Source of the DNA: Owenia fusiformis
Lineage: Eukaryota > Annelida > Polychaeta > Sabellida > Oweniidae
Length of the DNA stretch: 64,000 bases
Direction of reading: 5' to 3'
NCBI GenBank assembly: GCA_903813345.2
Contig: CAIIXF020000006.1
Coordinates: 32,961,524-33,025,523, forward strand
Shown here: piece after piece, positions 24,701 to 33,524 of the stretch
How the letters are laid out: the number at the start of each line of letters is the position of its first letter
Numbering within the stretch: the stretch's first letter is position 1
Program-made: the position numbers and the translations under genes
The notes under the pieces: generated by a model
Seen by the model: only the letters and a program-made list of their open reading frames with translations
Database searches by the model: none
Told to the model about the DNA's origin: nothing

Positions 24701-27700
24701 GACATTTCATGCTGAGTCTGGGTGACATTTTTATTCACTCGAGGTAGTAATCCTTTGAGTGTTTTCACATAGAGCATAACAAGTCTCCACTCTAATAAGT
24801 GCTTTTTTAGTTACATAAATGTTATATTGTTGCATACAAAGAATAATTTTGATGGAGACTTATTATGCTCGATGTGAATTTTAGAACTTTATAGAAAATT
24901 TTGCCTGCCATTTTTGTTGATTATTCAAAATGGCCAAATGCTATTCATGCTGCATATGTAGGAAGCAGGTAAATTCTCCTAGAAAACGGAGAAAGGTTAC
25001 AGAAGATTTAGCTTCACAAGTCAAGAATGCCAAAGTTGGACAGATAATATGCAATAACTGTGGTCTAGATTCAAAACGAACCAATTAATTAATTAATTAA
25101 TTAATGCAGCAGCGCCTGACCTCTTAAGAGCAAAAATTCAATCAAGGCATACAGGTAGCAAACAATACACATTGTATATTGAATATAATCCAGACTCAGT
25201 AGACCCAATAACTGGGTGGTACTGTGAATGTAAGTCTGGGGCAAGGGTGGTCGGATGTTGTGCACTTATAACCACTCTCATTTGGTATATAGGCTTCGCT
25301 AGGCACTAGGGTTACAAAGCCAAAGAAAAACCTCTGCAAGGGCATTATAAAATTTTAGATGCTAAAATACCTGAAACATCAAGTGGTTATATGTGCACAA
25401 CATCTGAATCAGGTAGTTCAAGTGACGATGAGTAAAACTAATCAGAAAATGTTTCATTGTTATTTCATTAACAAGCCAATGATGAAATGTGTTGAGATTT
25501 TAGATGTTTTTCACCTTTTAGGTGATCTCCAAGAAGTGATTATCTCCGTTATCTGTGACTTACTGTTTCCCAGACAAGTTATCAGAATGATTGATAATAA
25601 ACTTAATAGTTGCTTTAAAATTATGTTGAATAATATCATTATGTTGAATTATAATATATACAGTGTGTGTGTTTAGTGTGTGATTTTTAGCATACCCTAT
25701 GTCGCTAACAGGAAGCAGGACATATTTCTCATAAAAAATAAACATTACTTTACGAGTCAAATCATGAAATGTACATTCTGAATTTAAATGAATTAAAAAT
25801 AATAAAGTATTTTCATTATTTTAGGTACTTTTGTTCTCTTTCAGTGTTGCGTGGGAAGGGCGGAATATATTAATATAAATATCTCATTATTGGCAAATTG
25901 CCAATTTACTATATATTGTAATTCCAACCTCTATGAGACTAAATTCCTACAGATATTTGTGATATTTTAACCAAAAAGGTATATTTTGGTAGAAAATAAT
26001 GAATTTTTTAATTTGACCTTGACCTGGGGAATATGACCTTGACCTAAATTTTCATACATTTCTGAAACACATATATCACATAGATTAATAAAATAAAGAG
26101 AAAACTTGAAAATCAGGTGGGGCTTAAAATGGCCTTGTTTACCCAACTCCTTTACTGACATAAATATCAGGTCGGTAAAGCACGTGGCTTTCTCAATGAC
26201 ACAAGGCGGTTATAATAGAAATCAAGATACTGTACGCCCGGTATTATTCGCGAGCTTTAATTTCGCGGATTTTGCAAAAAACATGGTTTCGCGGCTATTA
26301 AATTTCGCGAATTTCACAAGTTTGAAATTCATTATTCTCGATTTTACGTTGGCTGAATCGACAGTTCGGTCTTTTAAGAAGCTCTTGCACATTAAGATCA
26401 AGGGGGATCCCCTCCATAATATGTCCTCTCCTCTCACAGTGTCTCCTAGGGGGAGACCCCCTCTGTTAGGTAAGGGATCATTCAAGTTCATGATTTCTAC
26501 AGTGTAGGACAGTCTAGCAGTACTAGTTGTCGATTCGGAGATTTTGAAGTGTATAGCAGCGCTTGCCATTCAGTCATCGATATCATTATTGGGCCTACTG
26601 GTGGTACTGGGCCGAATCAGCCAACGTAAAATGGACATTACTGAAGTCCTGAAGATCGTGGATATCCAATTATCGCCCAATAACACTAGACGAAACGTTT
26701 ACACAAAACGAAATGCATCAGAGCCCCGTAGTGCCTTACGGTAATGCCGGGTTGTCGGCAGCGGCAGTAGATACTCTCAATTGCCGGTAATAAAATCCAT
26801 TGCCGATAATCGCCATGCTGCTGCAACATGATGATTGGCATTGCGATCCATTGTCAAATTTACGAAACAATGTTCGTTTAAGAATATTTTATCAATCATG
26901 TATATTTCAATCTCCACATTTGAAGAGCTAATCTGTCAATCAACTGCAAAGGATTCGTAAAAGGCGGGAGGATAAGCAAAACCCCACCCACTTCTGTCAA
27001 TCATCTCCCATGCCGCGAGATTAACAAATCACGTGACGTGATATTTCGGTGAAGTAAAAACAAAAACAAATAGTTTGATCAATTTTGATCGAATTCACTC
27101 TATATTATAATTCAAAGACTTCCTAACAATACACAATCACACACGAGATACACGATGATACAATATATCCACTGTAGTTGATGTGAGCGGGAAATCAAGC
27201 TGAGAAATCGGCTTCGTTAATGATTTTTCGAAATATTTTAGTTTCACTTTCAGGTTTTTCCCCGGGATTTTAGGAACATTATCAGTATCAACGATTATCG
27301 GTAACGGTAAGGTAATGGAGGTGAAATTTACCGGCAGTGAGATCCATTACCGTTGCAAGCACTAGAGCCCCGGGTAATAACAAATTCCCGGGGATTTCAT
27401 TGGCAATTTCGCGACGATAATTTTTCGCGATTTTTAACACCATCACGAAAAGCGCGAAAGTTAATCGCACGTGAATAATACCGGGCGTACAGTAAGTAAA
27501 AGACCGACTTAGGCAGGCTATTGGCCAGTTTGAATAGCCGAATCTGTCATTGTGTAAAATAATTGCTGCTTTTAACATTGATAAGGGAGGACATACTGAC
27601 TATGATTTTGGTGTAAAACTGAACTTAAATGGCCAAACACTAAATTTTAAAATGCCTGTAACGTTTTTTGTTTGAAAGTTAAACCATGATACTTGGCAAA

Positions 27701-30700
27701 TCAATGTATCTTTGGATAAGCTTTAAAATGATATATGACACATACTATGGAGAAATTGGTATATGTTTGCATAGGGGGGTCCTATACTTTTGAGACATCC
27801 TGTATTTCACTATTATTATATCATATTTGAACATAGAATCAATGATTTGATTTTGTGTTGATACTGACAATACATTTCATTAAATCATATTTGAACACAG
27901 GAGCAATGATTTGATTTTGCGTTGATATTGACAATATACATTTCACGAACCAACAGATGGACTGACCAATGGACAGACGGACCAATGGATGGAAAGACGT
28001 CAATCCCATAGGCTCACTGTGTGAGTCAATAAGACGTGTTCTGTTCTTAATCATACTCAGGTTTGCTCCTAGCACTGAAATCAGTGATTTTGTGGTGTTA
28101 CTCCTTAAAAAATTAGTACCGTGGGTACTAGGCTCACATGGTGTTGCTCAAAAGTGAAAATAAAAAAGATGGGTATAATTTTTTGCAGATTTTTTGTGAC
28201 AAAATTATTTCATACAACTACTCTTTACAAAGACATGGCTTTTTACAATGCAGGACACCTGAACTTATTTGTAAAGCTAGGAAATGGGCCAAAAGTGAAT
28301 TTCCCGAGACAAAAATGGTGGCCATTTTGAAATTAGGCGAGATTTTGAAGCGTCACAGGTTTTTTTTCTTTATTGATGTTGAACAAAATTATTTTAAATC
28401 GGGAATCCTATCTACAGAGGATTTAAAAAGTGTTAACAGAGGTTTAAAACTTGCCACTTTTTTGGACTGACTGATCGAGAGACAGATGGACGAATCAATG
28501 TTAACTAAAATGGCTGAAAATAAAAAAAAACTGATATAATATTTTGCCAATTTTTTGTAACAAAATTATTTCATACAACTACTCTTTACAGTGACATGGC
28601 TTTTTACAATGCAGGACAGTTGAAATTATTTGTAAAGCTATAGGAAATGGGCCAAAAGTGAATTTCGCGAGACAAGAATGGTGACCATTTTGAAAATAGG
28701 CGAGCTTTTGAACCAAGAGTCATAGGAGAGTTTTTTGTATTGATGTTGAACAAAATTAACTTAAAACAGGAATCCTATCGACAGAGGGTTTAAGGCAAAT
28801 GGTCCAAAAGTGGATTTTGCGAGACAGATGGACAAATCAATGTTGGCTGAAAATAAAAAAAATGGATATAATTTTTTGCTGATTTTTCGTAACAAAATTA
28901 TTTCATACATCTACTCTTTACATTGACATGGATTTTTACAATGTAGGACACTTGAAATTATTTGTAAAGCTAGGAAATAGGTCAAAAGTGAATTTCGCGA
29001 GATAAAAATGGCGGCCATTTTGAAAATAGGCGAGCTTTTGAGCCAGGAGTCATAGGGGAGTTTTCTGTATTGATGTTGAACAGAAATAACTTAAAACAGG
29101 AATCCTATCGACAGAGGTTTTAAAACGTGCCACTGTTGTTGACGGAAAAGTGGATTTCACAAGTCAGATGGACAAATCAATGTTAACTATAAAATGGCTG
29201 AAAATAAAAAATATATATAATTTTTCGCTGATTTTTTGTAACAAAATTATTTCATATATCTACTCTTTACATTGACACAGATTTTTACAATGTAGGACAC
29301 CTGAAATTATTCGTAAAGCTAGGAAATGGGTCAAAAGTGAATTTCGCGAGACAAAAATGGCGGCCATTTTGGCACAAATGGCACATTGTCTCATTAAATA
29401 AACCGCAGTTGACGCACTGAATGAAACGCCACTGACAAGTACACTAAACAAGTCATATCTTATTCCACATTTAATATTCCCAGGAATACATTTTATACAG
29501 TTATCAATTTATTGGACAACTTCGTTACACATAAAAAATAAGATTGCAAACACAAATGGCCAATGCAAAGAAATGTTTCAATCATCGATTAGAACATGAA
29601 CATTAACGTACAATGTTACATGAAATCGTTTAATGGTACAAGGCCTGTCAACTTGGGAACACCCTAACATGAGTGACTTACAAATGTTGAACACCTTCAT
29701 TCAAAACATCGGACACCCTCAACAGGCGGGGGGGTTATTTTTGTTGGTTTTTGGAACATATTGAAATTTGATATGGGAACATGTTGATATTTGAGGGGGG
29801 GGGGTACTCCCATATGTTGGCTATATGGGCATGTGCCGCAAAATTGTGTCACTTTTTCGCCAAAAAATCCCTATATGTGGGTCCCATTTTGAAGAAAAAA
29901 CCTAGATATGGGTCCCATTTTGAAGAAAAATCCCTGTCCCATTTTGATGAAAAAATCCCTAGAACTGGGTACTGTTTTTGAAAAAAATCGCCGAAAGTGG
30001 GTCTTGTTTTTTTTAAAAACTACCTTGAAGTGCGTCTATTTACCTTGTAATCTCTTCTTTAAGTATTACGGTAGTTTGAATGGTTGCATGATATCCATTA
30101 TTGACGCTGTAATTCGAATTTTCCCGGGACATTTATTTCAAATTTTCAGAGCGTGAAGATTATTGATCAATATTTACCCTGTAATATCCGTGCCATCATC
30201 GGGAGTGGCGTCACATTCTCAGAAAAGGCATTTGACTTCGGGAATAAACATTTGAACAATGGAAATAGCCGAAGCACAAACAAACAAACACTCCATATAG
30301 ACTATATACGCTCGCTTATTTAATGCTTTTTATCAACAGACGCTTTCTTGGATGTGTGGCTTTAGTGATTGGAGTTGAAGCCAACAACAGTAAGCATCGT
30401 TTGATGTATGACGTCACATGTGATAAACCGGCTCCAAAATCAAGGAAAAATAATTTTTCCGAAGATCTTGTGTCTTGTCCTTAGAGGTAATCTGGCTGCA
30501 CAGAGGTCTGTGGATGTAGGTAGATATTTTGAGTCTCAGCGGCTACCCTCCCCCTGTACAAAAATTTGACCAGTATGATCCAGACCCGGGATCCAGAAGC
30601 CCCAAGAAAAAAAATTTGTTTCAAAAATAGGTCATAGATCTAAGAAAAATTACTTTCATGACCTCTTGATCCTTGGCCTACCTGAGTTTTTGCTCTGTCA

Positions 30701-30756
30701 GAAAGAAGCTTCGTCCTTTCAATCGTTGGCACCAATTCAAATGCTTTTATGCTCAT
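650..30756 (-). CDS. TGFBRAP1: TGFBRAP1 (Vps3-like CORVET subunit), 5' part, 6 coding exons
   Basis: Six minus-strand exons join in phase to give 171 residues: 30682-30756, 23239-23291, 22791-22884, 20224-20322, 941-1027, 650-754. The product starts MSIKAF and continues through IECIECCGKNLYIGTSDC, KKPV, ALNR, VLCDN and TGAKVKGVTAFCLNQNP, the order seen in the N-terminal CNH domain of vertebrate TGFBRAP1. Family knowledge: TGFBRAP1 is the Vps3-like subunit of CORVET, which tethers early endosomes through Rab5, and it also binds TGF-beta receptors. The clathrin-like repeats and C-terminal end lie beyond base 1. All introns have GT-AG ends. Intron 1 is 7.4 kb and intron 4 is 19.2 kb, both filled with transposons. 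The start codon is chosen because MSIKAF matches the family start and the following exon joins in frame. VPS39 is the nearest paralogue but fits less well. Confidence 0.93.
941..1027 (-). CDS. TGFBRAP1: TGFBRAP1 coding exon 5
   Basis: 87 nt, 29 codons, from PIVTGAKVKGVTAFCLNQNP to FSVE. Acceptor TTTTCAG, donor GTAAGA, phase 0 on both sides. It matches the SGARIKGAATFALNENP segment of vertebrate TGFBRAP1. It is 19.2 kb from exon 4. Confidence 0.92.
1242..3908. mobile_element. DNA transposon with ~270-bp inverted ends, 5-bp TSD
   Basis: Terminal inverted repeats of roughly 270 bp (left from CACTGGTGATCCGC at 1242; right ends in its complement at 3908) flanked by ACTAT at 1237-1241 and 3909-3913. 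The ends share about 85-90% identity by eye. The interior holds no recognisable transposase. It contains a smaller inverted-end insert at 2214-2705 and two direct copies of a ~100-bp stretch near 2965 and 3435. Ends starting CACTGGT with a 5-bp duplication recur at 36857-37374. Five-base duplications are known for Transib and some hAT groups; I do not assign a superfamily. Confidence 0.85.
2214..2705. mobile_element. Nested MITE-like insert, ACACCCCAGTCACATTT ends
   Basis: ACACCCCAGTCACATTT at 2214-2230 is matched by its reverse complement at about 2689-2705. The interior is GC-rich and repeats GCCGCNNGCGG-like and CTACGCTCGCCG motifs in both orientations. The target duplication is not clean (AAGTTACT against AAGTCATT), so the ends are approximate. 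Confidence 0.55.
3920..5095 (-). pseudogene. 5'-truncated LINE, C-terminal reverse transcriptase end, frameshifted
   Basis: Minus-strand frames at 4963-4538 and, after a frameshift near 4580, to 4266 encode ARLRTG, then LPLHIETGRW, then a CKLCDGNFVEDEIHFAVQC zinc-ribbon motif typical of the C-terminal end of Jockey/CR1-type LINE polymerases. The 3' UTR includes CATAAGCCGACATCGGCTGG and the element ends in an (AAATA)n tail at 3920-3955. Reverse transcriptase and endonuclease domains are missing by 5' truncation. Not functional. Confidence 0.75.
8865..9575. repeat. Degenerate tandem array rich in AGGTCA half-sites
   Basis: Repeated phrases CAAGGTCAAAGGTCAATATC, GGTATTTGGCG and TTAGGTGACCTGAGGTCA recur about six times in roughly 700 bp, with unit length about 120-150 bp. 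GGTCAAAGGTCA matches the DR1 arrangement of nuclear-receptor half-sites, but this repeat type is probably just satellite-like DNA inside the transposon. Confidence 0.75.
9576..10800. repeat. Complex fold-back: interleaved palindromes
   Basis: The block is built of short phrases in both orientations: CGGTCAATATCATATT, CAATACGATTTTTTC, GGGAAATATGAAGGAATAAA and GGGATTGAATATGGG. Left half (9740-10000) and right half (10430-10640) are inverted copies, and 10700-10797 repeats the left unit directly again. The centre lies near 10100, beside the palindromic GGTCGCTGCGCTCCC. There is no coding content. Confidence 0.8.
11080..12077 (-). mobile_element. Decayed mariner/Tc1-type transposon inside the right arm
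   Basis: 998 bp with inverted ends CAGGGTGTCCAAAAAAAA flanked by TA (11078-11079, 12078-12079). The minus strand, read through several frames, gives a degenerate transposase: TANDMLKWFRQCFGG, QLISCRTQTIWAAHSPDLNP, then FLKANVYTDRP. This matches the catalytic-core SPDLNP and LWGYLK region of mariner/IS630-type transposases. Frameshifts and stops make it dead. It interrupts TAAATA-ACTACTGACCCCC homology of the 5473-13188 arm, so it inserted later. Confidence 0.85.
13775..13841 (+). tRNA. tRNA-like sequence, Gly-type body with AGC anticodon (probably pseudo)
   Basis: GTGGTCTAGCGG (A box), an anticodon arm CTCGC-TTAGCAC-GCGGG, and GGTTCGAATCC (B box) follow the layout of tRNA-Gly, including the shared GCGGGAGGCCCGGGTTCGA. 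The anticodon reads AGC (Ala), not a Gly anticodon. The acceptor stem cannot be paired (upstream ATCACGG against downstream ATTCGCC). It is followed by T-rich sequence. It is probably a tRNA-derived relic or SINE head carried inside the Mutator-like element. Confidence 0.5.
14250..14578. mobile_element. MITE with GTGGCGGATCC ends, 5-bp TSD
   Basis: CAGTGGCGGATCCAGG at 14250 and CCGGATCCGCCATAG ending at 14578, flanked by CTCTA at 14245-14249 and 14579-14583. The interior is G- and C-run rich with many GGGCC blocks. A 70-bp segment that includes its left end and the preceding palindrome (14192-14262) is duplicated at 14758-14832. Confidence 0.7.
15463..15537 (-). tRNA. tRNA-like sequence on the opposite strand (degenerate)
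   Basis: On the minus strand GGTAGCTTAGTGGTTAGGGAGC (A-box region) is followed after about 25 bp by GAGTTCGAATCCCGGC (B box). The anticodon stem has a mismatch and the loop lacks the usual T before the anticodon, so no anticodon can be named. It lies in inverted orientation to the tRNA-like sequence at 13775, in the same element. Confidence 0.45.
17107..19210. mobile_element. Mutator-like non-autonomous element, 9-bp TSD, in the array
   Basis: About 90-bp nearly perfect inverted ends starting GGCTTTGTATAAAAAACCTC, flanked by the 9-bp duplication ATGAGAACA (about 17098-17106 and 19211-19219), which is part of the 77-bp unit. It therefore inserted into an existing array. The ends contain the palindrome CCCACGTACGTGGG. 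No transposase is visible. A separate fold-back sits inside at about 17226-17898. Confidence 0.87.
17226..17898. mobile_element. Nested fold-back element, ~175-bp arms
   Basis: The left arm (about 17226-17400, with CCATATGCCTTTATTT, AATAAAGCCGG and GATCGGGCAGTCTTAC) is matched by an inverted right arm (about 17722-17898). The spacer is about 320 bp. The exact target duplication could not be fixed. No coding content. Confidence 0.7.
20224..20322 (-). CDS. TGFBRAP1: TGFBRAP1 coding exon 4, end multiplied into tandem array
   Basis: 99 nt, 33 codons, from KKPVVQLKVASALNR to NMFDLE, between a TTTGTAG acceptor and a GTATGT donor. Phase 0 at both ends. The last 48 nt (16 codons) plus the donor and 29 nt of intron form the 77-bp unit that is repeated about 13 more times downstream on the minus strand (19211-20223). 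Homologous to the KKPV and LNR-LVLCDNS segment of TGFBRAP1. Confidence 0.93.
20323..22790. other. TGFBRAP1 intron 3, no recognised element
   Basis: Between exons 3 and 4. AT-rich DNA with short microsatellites (AT near 20590). No convincing open frame, inverted ends or known repeat seen. Confidence 0.6.
22791..22884 (-). CDS. TGFBRAP1: TGFBRAP1 coding exon 3
   Basis: 94 nt after a TTCCAG acceptor, ending at a GTAAGT donor. The first base completes the Cys codon of exon 2; the exon then reads FVVHYIVDE and ends YLGL in phase 0. It corresponds to the CFVYHFLLEE to HLGF segment of the vertebrate protein. Confidence 0.92.
23239..23291 (-). CDS. TGFBRAP1: TGFBRAP1 coding exon 2
   Basis: 53 nt between a TTTTACAG acceptor and a GTAAGT donor. 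It encodes IECIECCGKNLYIGTSD plus two bases (TG) of a cysteine codon completed by exon 3. It matches the conserved IECVECCG and VGT segment of the CNH domain. A mariner-type element begins only 36 bp upstream of the acceptor, at 23327. Confidence 0.93.
23721..23818. mobile_element. hAT-type fragment, TAGTGTTGTCGCGAT end
   Basis: From TAGTGTTGTCGCG this stretch follows the reverse complement of the hAT MITE at 33114-33293 (GATGTGCCATAATC, AAGTGCACTGAAATACC, ACGCTAATGCACTAAA). Homology is lost after CGAACAGAACA, so the second end is missing or the element is longer. Confidence 0.65.
24340..26153 (+). mobile_element. DNA transposon remnant, AAAGGAGTTGGGTAAAC ends
   Basis: A 17-bp perfect inverted repeat, AAAGGAGTTGGGTAAAC at 24340-24356 and its complement at 26137-26153. 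It encloses the SWIM zinc-finger relic at 24930-25435, which is probably its own decayed gene. The target duplication is not clear. Confidence 0.65.
24930..25435 (+). pseudogene. Relic of a transposon-type SWIM zinc-finger protein
   Basis: First frame (24930-25087): MAKCYSCCICRK, then SPRKRRKV, then QIICNNCGLDSKR, with paired cysteines of zinc-binding type. It is broken by an (AATT)n microsatellite. A second frame from about 25104 reads RHTGSKQY, then GWYCECKSGARVVGCCA, then IWYIGFARH, a stop, and a tail ending SSSDDE. GWYC-C-SGxRxxGCC-H is the SWIM-type finger seen in transposon-encoded proteins of invertebrates; the final His is Leu here. Stop, frameshift and the lost His mark it as dead. 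The family is inferred from motif layout only. Confidence 0.6.
26230..27492. mobile_element. TA-flanked MITE with CTGTACGCCCGG ends, hAT insert inside
   Basis: Inverted ends CTGTACGCCCGGTATTATTC (26230) and complement (ending 27492), with TA on both sides. The subterminal parts repeat TTTCGCGATTT-like phrases. An 8-bp-TSD hAT element (26729-27364) divides it. Open frames on both strands over the left half are shadows in this non-coding repeat. Confidence 0.8.
26729..27364. mobile_element. hAT-type MITE, 8-bp TSD GAGCCCCG
   Basis: Perfect 8-bp duplication GAGCCCCG at 26721-26728 and 27365-27372. Ends TAGTGCCTTACGGTAATG and the complement of TAGTGCTTGCAACGGTAATG. TA-starting ends with 8-bp duplications are typical of hAT. 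The interior contains CCGGTAATAAAATCC and CCGATAATC stretches in both orientations. No transposase. Confidence 0.85.
27826..27950 (+). repeat. Two tandem ~62-bp units
   Basis: ATCATATTTGAACA, CAATGATTTGATTTTG, GTTGATA and GACAATA recur in order at 27826-27885 and 27887-27947. A stretch of GGAC-like tetramer-rich DNA (27955-28000) follows. Confidence 0.7.
28138..29400 (+). repeat. ~355-bp tandem repeat, about 3.5 copies
   Basis: Each copy carries, in order, ATAATTTTTTGC, ACAAAATTATTTCATACA, TACTCTTTACA, TGGCTTTTTACAATG, AGTGAATTTC, ATGGTGGCCATTTTG or its variants, GAATCCTATC and a GACAGATGGAC end. Copies begin near 28138, 28505, 28850 and 29195; the last is partial. It lies in TGFBRAP1 intron 1. 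A 110-residue open frame in copy 1 is not conserved in the others. Confidence 0.85.
29690..30035 (+). repeat. Dispersed repeat with GGGTCCCATTTTGAAGAAAAA units
   Basis: After a G-run (29795-29805), ATGGGTCCCATTTTGA-type phrases recur four times in degenerate form (29878, 29906, 29935, 29960). GTACTCCCATATGTTGGC at 29806 introduces it. No protein recognised. Confidence 0.6.
30682..30756 (-). CDS. TGFBRAP1: TGFBRAP1 coding exon 1
   Basis: 25 codons starting ATG at 30756 (residues MSIKAFELVP and on) and ending CAG before a GTAGGC donor (30676-30681). It ends in phase 0. The 5' UTR runs upstream at higher coordinates into a region with NRF1-like motifs. The MSIKAF start matches the vertebrate protein. 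Confidence 0.92.
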
Positions 30757-31030
30757 ATTGAAAGTAAGCTATTTTAGAACTTTTAGTCAATCATCCCACT
30801 TTCACTAGGTGGCGCTACTAAATTGACTTTGTAGGGAAATCCGCGCCATATTCGCCTTCTTCTCAGTTCAATTTTGCGCACGCAAAGTGGGAATATCCCC
30901 ATACATATCATATCTTCCCGTTGGGAACATAATCCATTGCTGCGCATGCGTAAAAGATCGAACAAAAAAGCGAACCTGGCGCAGAAAATTCCTAACCTTA
31001 ACTTAGCTGTTGTTTTCTCCTCCCTAACAA
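30757..31030 (-). promoter_or_regulatory. Probable TGFBRAP1 promoter with NRF1-like sites
   Basis: Directly upstream of the TGFBRAP1 start codon the sequence turns richer in CpG than its surroundings. It contains TGCGCATGCG (30941-30950) and TGCGCACGCA (30875-30884), both close to the NRF1 palindrome, and TCACTAGGTGGCGCTA (30802-30817), which resembles the CTCF core. No TATA box is seen. This is a typical layout for a TATA-less housekeeping promoter; the role is inferred. Confidence 0.5.
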
Positions 31031-31526
31031 TCAAATGTTACTCGATTATTTGAATTGATCAAGAGCTTAGAATTTATTGGAATTCTGAAGCTTTCCTTTT
31101 TTACGAATGTGATTTTTTGATTCGAATGCTAAAACTGATTCTGGGATTTCCTGGAGTTGCCTCCCCTCGCAGAGGGAGTGAATAGAATAGCCAACCTCGC
31201 CCTGATGATCCAAACACCATAAAAATACTGGTACTTGATAAGTAGTACTTCGAGATTTTTACCAACTAATAGACTAGTTTAAACACAGAATTAGTGGGAA
31301 AATAACGATACGAAAGAAGCACAAAAGAGATATTTATCTTACGTAAGTAGGCTATAGTCTATCTAGATCTAGTTATGTACCTAAGACAACTTGGAATCTA
31401 AAATTTTTAGATTTTGTTTAGTAAAAATAAGCAATCGAAGACCACATTGCAATATGAAGCAATAGAAACTTACTTCCTGCGAAAGCTATGTGGATTTTGA
31501 TATAATAGCTTTCTCACGGCGCACTT

Positions 31527-32005
31527 GGACAGCTGAATAATAGTGACCTTATAAACTTGAATAATTCCGCGGCTTACTTTTGGTCTCTAACTGTGTCTTA
31601 CATCAGTATCATCAATCCGTTCAAGTATTGGAGCGCTGAAATACTTCTTTTTCGATCAAGTCTTGTAAATTGTTCATAGAGTGAATGTTTTTTTGACCCA
31701 TTTCCAATATGGCAGTTTGCTTGGAGCGAAATACACAACGAAGGAAATTAATTTTGAGAATGAGTTAGGTTCGGACAACATCCGGAGATTTACGAAAATG
31801 TCCGAGCAGAAAACACCATATTGATTTTGGCAGAAAAAACATTCACTCGAATAACAATTACAAGTCTTGATCGAAAAGGAAGTAGTTCCGCGCTCCAATA
31901 CTTGCACAGGAGGATGATATATGATGTTTGACATAGTTAGAGAACAAAAGTAAGCCGCGGATCAACTTAATTTGTGTTTCAAAGGTCACTATTATTCAGC
32001 TGTCC
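31527..32005. mobile_element. Fold-back MITE, ~170-bp arms
   Basis: GGACAGCTGAATAATAGTGACC at the left end is matched in inverse at 31983-32005. Further matches are CCGCGGCTTACTTT, TCTAACT and CAAGTATTGGAGCGC, and the spacer is about 130 bp. No clear target duplication. It lies between the two host promoters. Confidence 0.8.
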
Positions 32006-32113
32006 ATTTCTCCATCGGAGAGCCATAAGTTTCAAAATCTAACATGGCTCTCGAAGTGAGTAAATAGAAACATATGTACAAGACATAACTTTTGTATATT
32101 TCGGTTTGTTTGG

Positions 32114-32507
32114 TAGAGTCCATTTCACTGCTTCATTTCGTCAGTAGAACGGCAAAAATAAGAAATTGGGAGACCATTGTGCAATAATATATGGAAAAGT
32201 ATATTCATAATGTACATGAATGACATTTGTATATTTCAGATTTTTTATTTTTTTGTGCAATAAGCCTGTGCCGTCTTGTAATTTGAAGAATTTCAGCCAT
32301 GTTAATCTTATTGAAAATAACATGGCAGAGAAACATCCAAATATAAGAGGCCACACACTTTATAAGCCAAACTAGAAGCAATCCAAGATATACAAATGTC
32401 ATTCATGTACATTATGAATATACTTTTCCATATATTATTGCACAATGGTCTCCCAATATCTTATTTTTGCCGTTCTACTGACGAAATGAAGCAGTGAAAT
32501 GGACTCT
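32114..32507. mobile_element. Fold-back element, ~120-bp arms, member of a small family
   Basis: The arms 32114-32235 and 32390-32507 are near-perfect inverted copies (landmarks GACGAAATGAAGCAGTGAAA, TGGGAGACCATTG, AAAGTATATTCATAATG). The spacer (CATGTTAATCTTATTG, AGGCCACA) resembles 35210-35320 in inverse, so a related copy exists in the window. Confidence 0.82.
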
Positions 32508-33113
32508 AGTTTGGCTATCAGGTCTATCATGTGGCCTTTATATTTTGATGCTTCTCTGCTTACCTTCTTCTAAGGCCATTATCGTGAAGGCCACTATATA
32601 TCGTATAGTAGCCTTCATCCAAAGATAAATCCCTGCATGGTTTTACTCTGCCAGATCTGAGTCATGTCGACATACAGGTCATGTCGTAATCATAAAATTT
32701 GAAATCAAATGTTCGCCATTTTTCCATATCACAATATGAATTGCGAGTTTTGGTCTTATTACCTCACCAAAAATTCCAAAAAACACATGAAGTGATCAAT
32801 GTATTAGTTCACATCTTCTGGATCGCTAACTTAGAATTTACAGCCAGTTACTAATGTCAGATGTTAACGACATTTTGTCCAGTTTCGAATATCGCCATTT
32901 TTTTGGAGCCATTTGTTTTATTTATAGACGAAATCCTGACGAAACCATGCAATATCTCATCAAGGAGCCCAGCCAGTTCCATTTCAATTCATGAAATATT
33001 AACATGACGGTTTTTAGAATATTCCTTAAAGTTATTGAACCCCGACTAGAATTTTACAATAGTCCACGTGTTCCAGATGGAATTACTTCTAGCCAAGAAT
33101 TCGCTAGAGACTC

Positions 33114-33293
33114 TAGTGTTGTCGCGATTAATCGATAATTTGTTCTGTTCGCTACTTTAGTGCATTAGCGTTCGGTATTTCAGTGCACTTTTCTCGGACT
33201 TTTTCTCGATGTACATCGCGATGTGCATCAATGTTTACTACTGAAAATTGTTGATGCATCGATGTATGATTATGGCACATCACAACAACACTA
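33114..33293. mobile_element. hAT MITE, perfect 8-bp TSD AGAGACTC
   Basis: 180 bp starting TAGTGTTGTCGCGAT and ending CAACAACACTA, flanked by AGAGACTC at 33106-33113 and 33294-33301. Inside are inverted ATGTACATCGCGATGTGCAT-like phrases. A relative lies at 23721. Confidence 0.92.
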
Positions 33294-33524
33294 AGAGACT
33301 CTAGTAATTCTCTGTCATGTTATCTGTCCCCTTACCCTTTTTATTCGTTCGACTTCACTTCTTAAAAGAGAGCTTCATCTTCACTCTTTAAATTTACAAT
33401 AAATATCTGATCTCACCGAGCCAATCAGAGTTCGTCCTCAAAATACGGACGACTTTCTATATATGGTCATGTCCTCTGACATCACCGCATGGTTAATGAG
33501 CACGTATTTCGTGTTCCTTCCACT

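Larger units (their letters stand above)
23327..27802. mobile_element. Mariner-type MITE split by later insertions
   Basis: The left part (23327-23720) and right part (about 27555-27802) together match the intact 643-bp element at 47238-47880 in the same order: CAGGGTGT ends, GTATGGGACCCCCC, TTGATTTGCCAAG, TTTAGTGTTTGGC, TTCTTTTC, CTTCTAAAGTGCCTTAA. The 3.8 kb between them was inserted later. It lies in TGFBRAP1 intron 1, 36 bp from the exon 2 acceptor. Confidence 0.85.

Noticed and set aside
26106-26569. Overlapping open frames of 133 and 115 codons
   Set aside because: They lie across a TA-flanked MITE with palindromic TTCGCG repeats; open frames on both strands are by-products.
30783-31034. 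Minus-strand 83-codon frame upstream of TGFBRAP1
   Set aside because: It lies in the probable promoter/5' UTR, does not join the coding frame and has no recognisable homology.
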